DNA of 45,675 nt from an uncultured Pelagibacteraceae bacterium. GTDB taxonomy: Bacteria; Pseudomonadota; Alphaproteobacteria; Pelagibacterales; Pelagibacteraceae. Positions 1 to 9,862 of this stretch are shown here, piece by piece. Every line of letters begins with the position of its first letter. Within the stretch, counting starts at the first letter, position 1. A program made the position numbers and the translations under genes. The stretch is from assembly GCA_902632275.1 (NCBI GenBank), contig CACPBW010000005.1:1-45675 (forward strand), in the 5' to 3' direction. The notes under the pieces are model-generated. The model was not told where the DNA came from, searched no databases, and worked only from the letters and a program-made list of their open reading frames with translations.

Positions 1-702
1 AAAGGCATTAACTTTGTTGATCTTAAGGATGCAGGAGATCCAGTAGAACAAGCAAAAATTTATAGCGACGGTGGTGCTGATGAAATTTGTTTTTTAGACA
101 TAACAGCTTCAAACGAAAATAGAGATACCATTTATGATGTTGTAGAGAAAACCTCTAAGAAATGTTTTGTCCCTCTAACAGTTGGCGGAGGAGTAAGGAG
201 CGTTGAAGATATTAGTAAATTACTTAACTGTGGTGCCGATAAAGTTTCAATAAATACAGCTGCTGTAAATGATAAGCAGATTGTTGTTGATAGCTCTAAA
301 AAGTTTGGTTCCCAATGTATCGTTGTTGCAATAGATGCAAAAAAAAATGGAGATATATGGGAGATCTATACTCATGGTGGAAGAAATAAAACAGGTATTG
401 ATGCACTTAAATTTTCAAAAGAAATGGAAAAAAGTGGTGCAGGGGAATTACTCGTAACATCAATGGATAGAGATGGTACACAGGTCGGATATGATATTGA
501 TCTCATGTCGAATATTACATCTGCTGTAAATATTCCTGTTATTGCTTCTGGTGGAGTTGGTACTTTAGATCATTTAGTAGATGGTATTAAATTAGGTAAT
601 GCGAGTGCAGTGCTAGCAGCTTCAATCTTTCACTACGGTAAATATTCAGTAAAACAGGCAAAGGAATATTTGGATTCAAAGGGAATTCCAGTTAGAATTT
701 AA
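1..702 (+). CDS. hisF: Imidazole glycerol phosphate synthase cyclase subunit HisF (5' truncated by window edge)
   Basis: Frame 1 is open from base 1 ([37 protein letters not shown]... TVGGGVRS... [13 protein letters not shown]); the ORF track lists only the part from an internal Met at 424. Confidence 0.95.
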   Translation, partial: KGINFVDLKDAGDPVEQAKIYSDGGADEICFLDITASNENRDTIYDVVEKTSKKCFVPLTVGGGVRSVEDISKLLNCGADKVSINTAAVNDKQIVVDSSKKFGSQCIVVAIDAKKNGDIWEIYTHGGRNKTGIDALKFSKEMEKSGAGELLVTSMDRDGTQVGYDIDLMSNITSAVNIPVIASGGVGTLDHLVDGIKLGNASAVLAASIFHYGKYSVKQAKEYLDSKGIPVRI

Positions 703-703
703 T

Positions 704-988
704 ATGCTTAAAACTTTAGAAGATTTAATAAAAGTAATAAGAGAGAGAAAATCCTCATCAGATGGTAGCTCTTACACATCAAAGTTACTGAAAGATAAAT
801 CTTTGTCTTTAGAAAAAGTCAAAGAGGAGATTGGTGAACTTATTGAAGCTGTAGAAAACAATTCAAATAAAGTTCATGAGGCAGCTGACGTTTTTTATCA
901 TTTATTAGTTTATCTAGAAGGAAATGGCGTCCGTATTGAGGATATCATGGATGAATTAGAAAAAAGGAAGAAAAAAAAAGAGTCTTAA
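704..988 (+). CDS. hisE: Phosphoribosyl-ATP pyrophosphohydrolase HisE
   Basis: Short protein with KVKEEIGELIEAVE...HEAADVFYHLLVYL pattern typical of PRA-PH; follows hisF. Confidence 0.9.
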   Translation: MLKTLEDLIKVIRERKSSSDGSSYTSKLLKDKSLSLEKVKEEIGELIEAVENNSNKVHEAADVFYHLLVYLEGNGVRIEDIMDELEKRKKKKES

Positions 989-1032
989 AAATACCAAATT
1001 AGTGTTAGCCTTCTAAAAATTTATATTCATTT

Positions 1033-1971
1033 ATGAGCCACAAATTTTATAAACCTGCATGGTCAAGACTTCAGAGAAGTGAATTAGCAGTCCCAGGTTC
1101 GTCGCCGAAAATGTTTGAAAAAGCTTTAAATTCAGACGCAGATTATGTTTTCTTAGATTTAGAAGATGCAGTTTCTCCGAATGATAAAGTTGCTGCGAGA
1201 GCAAATGTTGTTAAAGCACTAAATGAAATTAATTGGAGAGACAAAGGAAAAACTATTTCAGTCAGAATTAACAGTTTGGATACTCATTATATGTACAGTG
1301 ATTTAGTTGAGATTGTTGAGCAAGCAGGTAAAAATATTGATACAATACTTGTTCCAAAAGCAGGAACAGCAAGTGATGTTTACATGGTAGATTGTTTGCT
1401 AACTCAAATAGAAACAAACAAAAAAATTGAAAATAAAATTGGAATTGAGTGTTTGATCGAAACTGCATTAGGCATGTCCAATATTAAAGAAATTGCAAAA
1501 TCAAGTGAAAGATTAGAGGCATTACACTTCGGTGTAGCTGATTACGCCGCAAGTCTTAGAGCAAGAACTGTTGTGATAGGTGGATTAAATCCAGATTATC
1601 CAGGAGATCAGTGGCATCACGGATTATCAGAATTAGTTATGACGTGTAGAGCATATGGTCTAAGAGCTATAGACGGACCATTTGGAGATTTTAATGATCC
1701 AGATGCATATATTGCTTCAGCAAAAAGAGCTGCTGCTATCGGTATTGAGGGTAAGTGGGCAATACATCCATCGCAAATAGATTTAGCAAATAAAGTTTTT
1801 TCACCACCTGATGATGAAGTCAAAAAAGCAAAAAGGATTTTAGAAGAACTAGATAAAGCAGCAAAAGAAGGCAAAGGTGCAGCTCAATTAGATGGAAGAA
1901 TGATCGATGCAGCATCTGCACGAATGGCTGAAAATATTGTAAATATAAATAAAAAAATAGAGGAAAAATAA
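1033..1971 (+). CDS. mcl: L-malyl-CoA/beta-methylmalyl-CoA lyase (CitE-like)
   Basis: RSELAVPGSSPKMFEKA, DYVFLDLEDAVSPNDK, HFGVADYAASLRAR, GKWAIHPSQIDLAN motifs; followed by mtkA/mtkB. Confidence 0.88.
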   Translation: MSHKFYKPAWSRLQRSELAVPGSSPKMFEKALNSDADYVFLDLEDAVSPNDKVAARANVVKALNEINWRDKGKTISVRINSLDTHYMYSDLVEIVEQAGKNIDTILVPKAGTASDVYMVDCLLTQIETNKKIENKIGIECLIETALGMSNIKEIAKSSERLEALHFGVADYAASLRARTVVIGGLNPDYPGDQWHHGLSELVMTCRAYGLRAIDGPFGDFNDPDAYIASAKRAAAIGIEGKWAIHPSQIDLANKVFSPPDDEVKKAKRILEELDKAAKEGKGAAQLDGRMIDAASARMAENIVNINKKIEEK

Positions 1972-1972
1972 A

Positions 1973-3136
1973 ATGGATATTCACGAGTACCAAGCAAAAA
2001 AAATTCTTGCAGGATTTGGTGTTACTGTACCAAGAGGTGGGATAGTCTACAGTCCAGAAAATGCAGAGAATAAAGCTAGAGAACTTGGGGGATCCAAGTG
2101 GGTTGTAAAAGCACAAATCCACTCAGGAGCAAGAGGCAAGGCTGGTGGAATTATTGTTTGTAATAGCGAGTTAGAGGTTGCTCAAGCAACAGATAAACTT
2201 TTAGGAAAAAAACTAGTAACTAATCAAACTGGACCTGAAGGAAAAATTGTTAATAGAGTTTACATCGAGGAGGCAACCGATATTAAAAAAGAGCTTTATC
2301 TTGGACTTGTGTTTGATAGAAGCTCAGAATCAATTATGGTGGTAGCTTCTACCGAAGGAGGCATGAGCGTCGAGGAAATTTCAAAACAAAGACCAGAAAC
2401 AATTATCAGATCAAAAATTGAGGTGGCCGTTGGCATGCAACAATTTCAGGCAAGAGAAATTGCATTTGGCCTTGGAATTGAACCTAAGCTGATATCTAGA
2501 ATGGCTGAGGCAATAACTGGTTGTTATCGTGCATTTAGCGAATTAGACGCAACTATGGTTGAGGTAAATCCACTAGTAATTTCAAATCAAGAACAAATTT
2601 TAGCTTTAGACTGTAAAATGAGTTTTGATAATAACGCACTATTTAGGAGAAACCAAATTTCAGAGCTGAGAGATAAATCTCAAGAAAATGCAAGTGAAGT
2701 TTACGCATCTGATAGAGGTCTTAATTATGTAAGCTTAGATGGCAATATTGGAAATATTATAAATGGTGCTGGTTTAGCAATGGCTTCAATGGACATGATA
2801 AAACTTGCAGGTGGAGAACCAGCTAACTTCTTAGATGTTGGTGGTGGTGCAACACCTGAGAAAATTGTTAAAGCATTTAAGCTAATATCAATGGATAAAA
2901 AAGTAAAAGTTATTTTGGTAAATATTTTTGCTGGAATAAATCGATGTGACTGGGTGGCAGAGGGAATAGTTCAAGCACTTCAAAAAATTGAGATAAAAGT
3001 ACCATTAGTAATTCGGCTAGCAGGTACAAATGTAGAAAAGGGCAATCAAATATTAAAAGAAAGTAAAATTAATTATATTGAGGCCAATACATTAGAGGAT
3101 GCAGCAAACAAAGCTGTAAAAGCGCTAGGAAAATAG
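1973..3136 (+). CDS. mtkA: Malate--CoA ligase (malate thiokinase) beta subunit
   Basis: ATP-grasp SucC-like protein; VNIFAGINRCDWVAEG resembles malate thiokinase rather than the NIFGGIMRCDVIAEG of succinyl-CoA synthetase. Confidence 0.85.
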   Translation: MDIHEYQAKKILAGFGVTVPRGGIVYSPENAENKARELGGSKWVVKAQIHSGARGKAGGIIVCNSELEVAQATDKLLGKKLVTNQTGPEGKIVNRVYIEEATDIKKELYLGLVFDRSSESIMVVASTEGGMSVEEISKQRPETIIRSKIEVAVGMQQFQAREIAFGLGIEPKLISRMAEAITGCYRAFSELDATMVEVNPLVISNQEQILALDCKMSFDNNALFRRNQISELRDKSQENASEVYASDRGLNYVSLDGNIGNIINGAGLAMASMDMIKLAGGEPANFLDVGGGATPEKIVKAFKLISMDKKVKVILVNIFAGINRCDWVAEGIVQALQKIEIKVPLVIRLAGTNVEKGNQILKESKINYIEANTLEDAANKAVKALGK

Positions 3137-4024
3137 ATGTCAGTGTTAATTGATAAAAGTTCAAAAATATTAATCCAAGGATTTACCGGTAAGATGGGCA
3201 CTTTTCACGCAGAGGAAATGATAAAGTACGGTTCAAACGTGGTCGGCGGAGTAACTCCGGGTAAAGGAGGATCAAAGCATTTAAATTTACCAGTATTTAA
3301 CACAGTCAAAGAAGCTGTAGAAACAACAGGAGCATCAGCTTCAATATTATTTGTTCCACCAGCATTTGCTGCAGATTCAGCTATGGAAGCAGCTGACGCC
3401 GGCATAAAAACCTGTGTTGCAATAGTAGACGGGATACCCTCACACGACATGATAAGAATTAAAAGATATATGAGAAGATATTCAAGAGTACAAAAAATGA
3501 CATTGATCGGACCTAATTGTGCTGGAGTGATTAGTCCCGGTAAAGCTATGCTTGGTATAATGCCTGGACATATTTATAAAGAGGGAAAAGTTGGAATTAT
3601 TGGCAGATCAGGGACTCTTGGATACGAAGCAGCTCAGCAAATGAAAAATTTAGGAATTGGTATTTCTACAAGTGTTGGAATAGGAGGAGATCCTATAAAT
3701 GGTAGTTCATTCAAAGATATTTTAGAAAAATTTGAAGAAGATAACGAAACAGATGCGGTTTTGATGATAGGAGAAATTGGTGGGCCGCAAGAAGTTGCAG
3801 CTGGAAAGTTTGCAAAAGAAAATATGAAAAAACCAGTTATTGCATATATTGCAGGTTTAACAGCTCCTAAGGGCAGGGTAATGGGACATGCTGGAGCAAT
3901 TGTTTCAGCATATGGAGAAAGTGCTGTAGAAAAAGTTGAACTTTTAAAAGAGTGTGGAGTAACTATCTCTAAAAACCCCTCTGTAATGGGAGAAACTGTA
4001 AAATCGGTATTAGAAAAAAAATAA
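3137..4024 (+). CDS. mtkB: Malate--CoA ligase alpha subunit
   Basis: SucD-like; GSNVVGGVTPGKGG, GPNCAGVISPGKAMLGIMPGHIYKEGKVGIIGRSGTLGYEAAQQM; immediately after mtkA. Confidence 0.87.
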   Translation: MSVLIDKSSKILIQGFTGKMGTFHAEEMIKYGSNVVGGVTPGKGGSKHLNLPVFNTVKEAVETTGASASILFVPPAFAADSAMEAADAGIKTCVAIVDGIPSHDMIRIKRYMRRYSRVQKMTLIGPNCAGVISPGKAMLGIMPGHIYKEGKVGIIGRSGTLGYEAAQQMKNLGIGISTSVGIGGDPINGSSFKDILEKFEEDNETDAVLMIGEIGGPQEVAAGKFAKENMKKPVIAYIAGLTAPKGRVMGHAGAIVSAYGESAVEKVELLKECGVTISKNPSVMGETVKSVLEKK

Positions 4025-4025
4025 C

Positions 4026-4370
4026 ATGGGAAAAATTAAAATAATTGCTTTTATTATTCTGGCTTTCATCATTTATAAAGTTTTCGTTGCTGTAAAAAAT
4101 TTTGAAGTTGGATTAGATAAACAAGTTGCAGAAGTAGAAAAAATGGGTTTTGAGAAAGAGGACGAAGTAATTGGATTAATGATGTATTTAGGTGATGATG
4201 ATAATTTGGAATTGGTGGAACATTTATTGGTTAAAAATAGATCAAAATGCTTTCAAATGAAAGAAATAGCAGAGGAATCATCGAACGCATATTATGAATG
4301 TGCAAGAATTAAAGCAATGGTAAAGGAAGGAAAAATTTTAAGTGTTATAGAGGAGCTTGAAGTTTTATGA
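4026..4370 (+). CDS. Hypothetical protein with N-terminal hydrophobic segment
   Basis: ORF in tight operon context; one predicted TM helix (IIAFIILAFIIYKVFVAV). Confidence 0.6.
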   Translation: MGKIKIIAFIILAFIIYKVFVAVKNFEVGLDKQVAEVEKMGFEKEDEVIGLMMYLGDDDNLELVEHLLVKNRSKCFQMKEIAEESSNAYYECARIKAMVKEGKILSVIEELEVL

Positions 4371-4735
4371 TAAATTATGATGATCATAATATTTTTGCGA
4401 AAATTTTAAGGGGGGAGATACCTTGTAAGAAAATATATGAGGACGAATTCGTTCTGTCTTTCTATGATATAAATCCACAAAAAAAAATTCATGCACTTGT
4501 TATTCCAAAGGGCAAGTACGTTGATCTGGACGACTTTTGTAAAAATGCTTCACCAAAAGAAATGGTTGGGATGTTTAAAGGAATTGAAATAGTCTCAAAT
4601 AAACTTGGTATTTCATTGAGAAGTGGTAAAGGCTATAGGGCGCTAACAAATATCGGTAATGATGGAGGCCAAGAGGTGCCACATTTGCATTTTCATTTAT
4701 TTGGAGGTGAAAAAATTGGAAAGATGGTTTCATGA
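4367..4735 (+). CDS. HIT family (HinT-like) nucleotide-binding protein
   Basis: FAKILRGEIPCKKIYEDE...FYDINPQKKIHALVIPK...EVPHLHFHLFGG (HxHxH histidine triad). Confidence 0.93.
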   Translation: MINYDDHNIFAKILRGEIPCKKIYEDEFVLSFYDINPQKKIHALVIPKGKYVDLDDFCKNASPKEMVGMFKGIEIVSNKLGISLRSGKGYRALTNIGNDGGQEVPHLHFHLFGGEKIGKMVS

Positions 4736-5235
4736 TAGAAAAAATTGAGAGATTTTATTTAGAAATAAGTACTATTAATAACTTAAAAACTAAACCAATC
4801 TCATCTGAATGTTTTTCTCTAAAAGAGGCAAATAAAGATAATTTTGATTTAAACAAATTTTTTTATAAACAAATTGGAAAAAGACATCAGTGGGTCGATA
4901 GACTTATCTGGCAAGATAAGGATTGGTTAAAGTACATTTCAAACGAAAATTTAAGGACCTATATTTTAAAAAAAGAGAATGATCTTGTTGGTTACTTTGA
5001 ACTTATTTTTAATAATAATGATTGTGAAATAGCTTATTTTGGAATTTTAGAGGAATTTATTGGAAAAGGCTATGGAGGCTTTCTTCTCTCAGAAGCATTG
5101 AAAATTGGTTTTAAAAAAGCTAATAGAATTTGGGTGCATACATGCTCGTTAGACCATCCAAATGCGATAGAAAATTATAAGTCTAGAGGAATGAAAATTT
5201 TTAAAACAGAAATTTTGAAAAGAACAGCTATTTAG
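4732..5235 (+). CDS. GNAT family N-acetyltransferase
   Basis: YFGILEEFIGKGYGGFLLSEAL...ENYKSRGMKIFKTE typical GNAT acetyl-CoA-binding region. Confidence 0.8.
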   Translation: MIEKIERFYLEISTINNLKTKPISSECFSLKEANKDNFDLNKFFYKQIGKRHQWVDRLIWQDKDWLKYISNENLRTYILKKENDLVGYFELIFNNNDCEIAYFGILEEFIGKGYGGFLLSEALKIGFKKANRIWVHTCSLDHPNAIENYKSRGMKIFKTEILKRTAI

Positions 5236-5244
5236 GAGAGCTAT

Positions 5245-6078
5245 TTGATTATTTGGATTGCTTCATATCCTAAAAGCGGAAACACTTGGGTAAGGTCAAT
5301 AATTTCATCTTATTTTTTTTCAGAAAATGGAGATTTTGATTTTTCGTTATTAAAAAAAATATCTCTTTATCCAGGACCAAAATATTTTAAAAATAAAATC
5401 ACGAAGCCAGGTGAAGTTAGTTTATTTTGGGAATCATCACAAAAAAAAGTTATTAAAAATCAAAAACAAATTTTTCTTAAGACCCATAATGCTTTAATTT
5501 CTCTAAATAATAGAAACTTTACTACTGAAAAAACCACTTTAGGTGCAATTTATATAGTTAGAGATCCTAGAAATATACTTTCATCATTAAAAAATCATTA
5601 CGACCTTAAGGATTATGAAGAAACATTTGAATTTATGAAAAACAAAAAAAAATATATTTGGGATATTAGAAATCAAAATGATTTTAGTGGATTTCAATTT
5701 TTAGGATCGTGGTCAGACCATTATAAATCATGGATAAAAAATACAAAATTTAAAACTCTTATAATTAAGTACGAAGATCTTGAAAAAGATTGTTACACAA
5801 CCTCGCATAAATTGATTGAGTATATTTTACTTTTAAATGGGCAAAACAATAAGGTAAATGAAAGAAAACTTTTTAAATCTATTGAGACAACAAAATTTGA
5901 CATTTTACAAAGTAGAGAAAAAGAAACAGGTTTTGACGAAAGCATTAAAATTAACGAAAAAAATAAATCTTTCTTTTACTTAGGTCCAGAAAATAAGTGG
6001 CAAAAAACATTGCCAAAAGAAATTTTATCAAAAGTTGAAAAAGAGTTTAGGGATGATTTAAATTTTTTTAATTATTAG
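5245..6078 (+). CDS. Sulfotransferase domain protein (TTG start)
   Basis: YPKSGNTWVRS (5'-phosphosulfate binding) and YIVRDPRNILSS (3'-phosphate binding). Confidence 0.87.
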   Translation: MIIWIASYPKSGNTWVRSIISSYFFSENGDFDFSLLKKISLYPGPKYFKNKITKPGEVSLFWESSQKKVIKNQKQIFLKTHNALISLNNRNFTTEKTTLGAIYIVRDPRNILSSLKNHYDLKDYEETFEFMKNKKKYIWDIRNQNDFSGFQFLGSWSDHYKSWIKNTKFKTLIIKYEDLEKDCYTTSHKLIEYILLLNGQNNKVNERKLFKSIETTKFDILQSREKETGFDESIKINEKNKSFFYLGPENKWQKTLPKEILSKVEKEFRDDLNFFNY

Positions 6079-6634
6079 TTGGATTCGGCAGTCTAAATTG
6101 ATTTTTTCTTACGTTAATATTTTTTTTTAAATCGAATAAATATGTAATCACTAAATTTTGGTAGATATCAATATTTTGCCATCCAATAATATTATGGGAA
6201 AAAATGTCAAAAAAAATGTTTATTTGATATTCACCCTCAACAAATTTAAATCTTAAATACTTTTCATCTATAATATCACCGTCACTTTTTTTTATTTTTT
6301 CTAGTAAGAAATTTTTATCTAAAATTAAATTTAAAGCTGTTTTTTCTATTGGGTAGATATAATATTGATCATTTTTTAAATTTTGTATAACCAATTTCTT
6401 ACCATTCGAGACTAATATTTTTTTACTTTTTTCATATTTACAATAAATTTTTTTTGGATACTCAATTAAGCAATTACCTTCTTGGGTTTTATCACCTATA
6501 TGTTGTTTGAATTTAAATGAGAGACTTTCTGTATTATTTAAATTTTTAATAATATTACTTTTTGTAGAAGCAAGTAAATTGCACTGGGAAAAAACAAATA
6601 TAAAAAAAAAAAATGTTGTTACATATCGCATCAT
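6068..6634 (-). CDS. LolA-like outer membrane lipoprotein carrier family protein
   Basis: Signal peptide; LSFKFKQHIGDKTQEGNCLIEYPKKIYCKYEKSKKILVSNGKKLVIQN pattern; adjacent to ftsK as in many proteobacteria. Confidence 0.75.
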   Translation of the reverse strand: MMRYVTTFFFFIFVFSQCNLLASTKSNIIKNLNNTESLSFKFKQHIGDKTQEGNCLIEYPKKIYCKYEKSKKILVSNGKKLVIQNLKNDQYYIYPIEKTALNLILDKNFLLEKIKKSDGDIIDEKYLRFKFVEGEYQINIFFDIFSHNIIGWQNIDIYQNLVITYLFDLKKNINVRKNQFRLPNPTNN

Positions 6635-8706
6635 TTAATTACTTCTCTTTTTCCCACATGGTTTGCTTTACTTACAAAACCATCTGCTTCCATAGCATCA
6701 ATAATTCTAGCAGCTCTATTATAACCAATCTGAAGTTTTCTCTGTAAAAATGATGTTGAAGCTTTACCTTCTGTTCTTATTATTTCAACAGCAGTGTGGT
6801 ATAATTCGTCCTTCTCATCTACTTTATTAAAATCTTCTGATTTTTTTTGATCTCCAAAACTTAAAATTTCGTCAAAATACTCTGCTTCACCTTGAGATCT
6901 CAAGAAATCATTTACCTTCTTAATTTCTTTTTCAGATACAAAAGGTCCATGTATCCTAACAATTCTGTTGGCAGAAGTCATATAAAGCATATCTCCTTTT
7001 CCAAGAAGTTGTTCTGCGCCTTGTTCACCCAATATTGTTCTACTATCAATTTTTGAAGTTACCTGAAAAGATATTCGTGTAGGAAAATTAGCTTTAATAG
7101 TCCCTGTAATAACATCAACACTTGGTCTTTGAGTTGCCATTATAATGTGAATTCCAGCTGCTCTTGCCATCTGAGATAATTTTTGAATATAATTTTCGAT
7201 TTCTTTTCCAGCGACTAACATTAAATCTGACATTTCATCCACAATAACCACTATGTACGGCATAGGTAGAGAATGTTTTTCATTGTATCCATCAATATTC
7301 CTTACACCTTCTTTTGTCATTAGCCTATATCTACTTTCCATCTCTTTAACTACCCATCCTAATACCGATGCAGCTCTTTTAGGTTCAGTAATTACTGGAC
7401 ATAAAAGATGTGGAATTCTCTCGTAAGTCGATAACTCTAGCATCTTAGGATCAATTAAAATAAACTTACATTTATTTGGTGTTAGTTTGTAAAGTAAAGA
7501 TAAAATAATTGTATTAATACAAACAGATTTTCCAGATCCGGTAGTTCCAGCAATTAGCAAATGAGGCATTGAGGCTAGGTCCCCAATTATTGGAGTTCCT
7601 GAAATACTTTTACCTAATGCAATTGGTAATTTGATATCTTTTTTTCTAAATTCTTTGCTTGAAATTATTTCACTTAAATAGACGTTCTCTCTAATATTAT
7701 TGGGTAGCTCAATACCAATCGTGCTTCTTCCAGGTATTGTTGATATTCTTGCTGATTCAGAACTGGTATTTCTCGCTATATCCTCAGAAAGATTTATGAC
7801 TTTTGAAACCTTTATTCCAGCTGCAGGTTCGAATTCATTGAGAGTTACCACCGGTCCATGGCTCACTTTAGTTATATTCCCTTCGACACCGAAATCTAGC
7901 AATATTTTTTCTAAACTTTTTTGATCGTAATTACTTTTTAACATATCTTTTTGGATACTATTTTTTTGCTGGGTTTGAAGAAAATCTATAGCAGGTAATT
8001 TAATAATATTTTTTTTTTGATTTTTAGACTGAGAAAAATTATCAAATGTAAAATTTTCTTGCGTATCAGTTTCATTTTGGGGTAATTTAATTTCATTATT
8101 TTGATTATTAACTACTGTTTCATTTTTCAATTTTTTTTTAAAAAGAAGATCCTTAATAGTTACAAGATGATATAATTTAAAATTAATACTCAATAAAAAT
8201 AAAAGTATTAATATTAAAATGAAACTTAAACCAAAAATTTCTTCATTGGAGCTTACTAGCTCACTGATGAAACTATCTACTAAATAATTTCCAATAAAAC
8301 CGCCATTACCTCCAATTGATAAAAAAAAAGATTCTTTAAAAAAAAGAGATAAATATAGAGATCCTACTATTGAATATAAAACTATAAAAAATAAATTTTC
8401 AAATAAAATTAAAAGCTTTTTGCTAAAAAAGACATTCACACCTGTAATGACTACAGATAAAGGTATTAAAAAAGAAACTAAGCCTATTGCTTGAAAAAAA
8501 AAATCAGAAATTAAACTCCCTTTTAAACCTAATAAATTTTTAATTTCTTTATTTTCAGAAAATATAAAATTTGGATCGTTTGGTGAATAAGTAATTAAAG
8601 ATAAAAAGAATAATAAACCTAAAATAATTATACCTATACCAATTGTTTCAATAATTTTGTATAAAACTATATTTCTTGCGTTTATTAATAAATTTTTAAA
8701 ATCCAT
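6631..8706 (-). CDS. ftsK: DNA translocase FtsK/SpoIIIE
   Basis: N-terminal TM segments; GTTGSGKSVCINTIILSLLY Walker A; C-terminal winged-helix gamma domain (SFLQRKLQIGYNRAARIIDAMEADGFV). Confidence 0.96.
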   Translation of the reverse strand: MDFKNLLINARNIVLYKIIETIGIGIIILGLLFFLSLITYSPNDPNFIFSENKEIKNLLGLKGSLISDFFFQAIGLVSFLIPLSVVITGVNVFFSKKLLILFENLFFIVLYSIVGSLYLSLFFKESFFLSIGGNGGFIGNYLVDSFISELVSSNEEIFGLSFILILILLFLLSINFKLYHLVTIKDLLFKKKLKNETVVNNQNNEIKLPQNETDTQENFTFDNFSQSKNQKKNIIKLPAIDFLQTQQKNSIQKDMLKSNYDQKSLEKILLDFGVEGNITKVSHGPVVTLNEFEPAAGIKVSKVINLSEDIARNTSSESARISTIPGRSTIGIELPNNIRENVYLSEIISSKEFRKKDIKLPIALGKSISGTPIIGDLASMPHLLIAGTTGSGKSVCINTIILSLLYKLTPNKCKFILIDPKMLELSTYERIPHLLCPVITEPKRAASVLGWVVKEMESRYRLMTKEGVRNIDGYNEKHSLPMPYIVVIVDEMSDLMLVAGKEIENYIQKLSQMARAAGIHIIMATQRPSVDVITGTIKANFPTRISFQVTSKIDSRTILGEQGAEQLLGKGDMLYMTSANRIVRIHGPFVSEKEIKKVNDFLRSQGEAEYFDEILSFGDQKKSEDFNKVDEKDELYHTAVEIIRTEGKASTSFLQRKLQIGYNRAARIIDAMEADGFVSKANHVGKREVIK

Positions 8707-8773
8707 AAATTTAAAAAACTATATTTATCACTTTGTATCATTTAAAATTTGTTGTTAAAATTAAAAATTAAAT

Positions 8774-9862
8774 ATGAAAATTTGTATTATTGGTATGAAC
8801 CTGACGAGTCTAATTTTAGCAAAGGCTATGATAAATAATGGATTTATTGTTGATGTTATTGCCTCCCCCCAAAAAAAAAGGAATCTTTCAACCAGAACAA
8901 TAGGGGTTAGCAAGAGTAACATAGATTTTATAAACAATCATATTATTAATATAAAACCTAAACAATTCCACAATATCAAAAAAATTCGTATTCTATCAGA
9001 AAAAAAGAGAGAGATAATAAATTTCTATAATAAGGGTGAAAATTTATTTTCCTTAATTGAAGTAGATAAATTTTTTAAGATAATTTTTGAGAGTTTAAAA
9101 TTTAATAAACTTTTTAAATTAAAAAAATTCAATAATCAAAATTTTAAAATTGATACTTTAAAAGATCAATATAATCTGATTATTAACTGCGAGAAGAATA
9201 ATTTTATTTCTAAAAAATATTTTAGTAAAAAAATTCAAAAAAGTTATAATAGTACTGCTTATACTTCGCTTCTATATCATAAAACTATTAAAAATAACGA
9301 AGCAAAGCAATATTTTACAAATTTAGGCCCACTTGCTTTTTTACCAATATCACCAAAAATAACCTCTGTAGTATTGTCTGCGTATAAAAATAAAAAATTA
9401 AATCCAGATAGATTCAAAAATTTTGTAAATAATTTTAAAGATAATTTAAATGTAGTGAAATTTTCTGAGTTGCAACTAACAGAGTTAAATTTTTCAACAC
9501 CAAGAAACTATTACCACGATAACATTCTATTATTTGGTGATGGTTTGCATCAAATACACCCACTAGCAGGTCAAGGTTTCAATATGACATTAAGAGATTT
9601 GAAAATATTTTTAAATATTATTAATAATAAAATTGAAAACGGTTTAGAAGTGAATACATTTTGTCTTAAAGAATTTGAAAAATTAACAAAATCAAAAAAT
9701 TTTATTTTTTCAGAAGGAATAAATATCATTCAAGATATATTCAGGTTAAAAAATATTTTTGGAGAGAATAAGGTAAATAATATTATCGAAAAATTTGGAA
9801 AAAATAAGATATTGAAAAGTTTTTTTATAAAAACAGCTGATGAAGGTATATTTGTTTTTTGA
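8774..9862 (+). CDS. UbiH/Coq6-like FAD-dependent monooxygenase (divergent)
   Basis: NILLFGDGLHQIHPLAGQGFNMTLRDLK matches the second FAD motif of the UbiH/VisC family. Confidence 0.75.
   Translation: MKICIIGMNLTSLILAKAMINNGFIVDVIASPQKKRNLSTRTIGVSKSNIDFINNHIINIKPKQFHNIKKIRILSEKKREIINFYNKGENLFSLIEVDKFFKIIFESLKFNKLFKLKKFNNQNFKIDTLKDQYNLIINCEKNNFISKKYFSKKIQKSYNSTAYTSLLYHKTIKNNEAKQYFTNLGPLAFLPISPKITSVVLSAYKNKKLNPDRFKNFVNNFKDNLNVVKFSELQLTELNFSTPRNYYHDNILLFGDGLHQIHPLAGQGFNMTLRDLKIFLNIINNKIENGLEVNTFCLKEFEKLTKSKNFIFSEGINIIQDIFRLKNIFGENKVNNIIEKFGKNKILKSFFIKTADEGIFVF

Noticed and set aside
1268-2122. Minus-strand ORFs (66, 85 and 100 aa) opposite mcl and mtkA
   Set aside because: Antisense to strongly supported enzymes, no domain or RBS support
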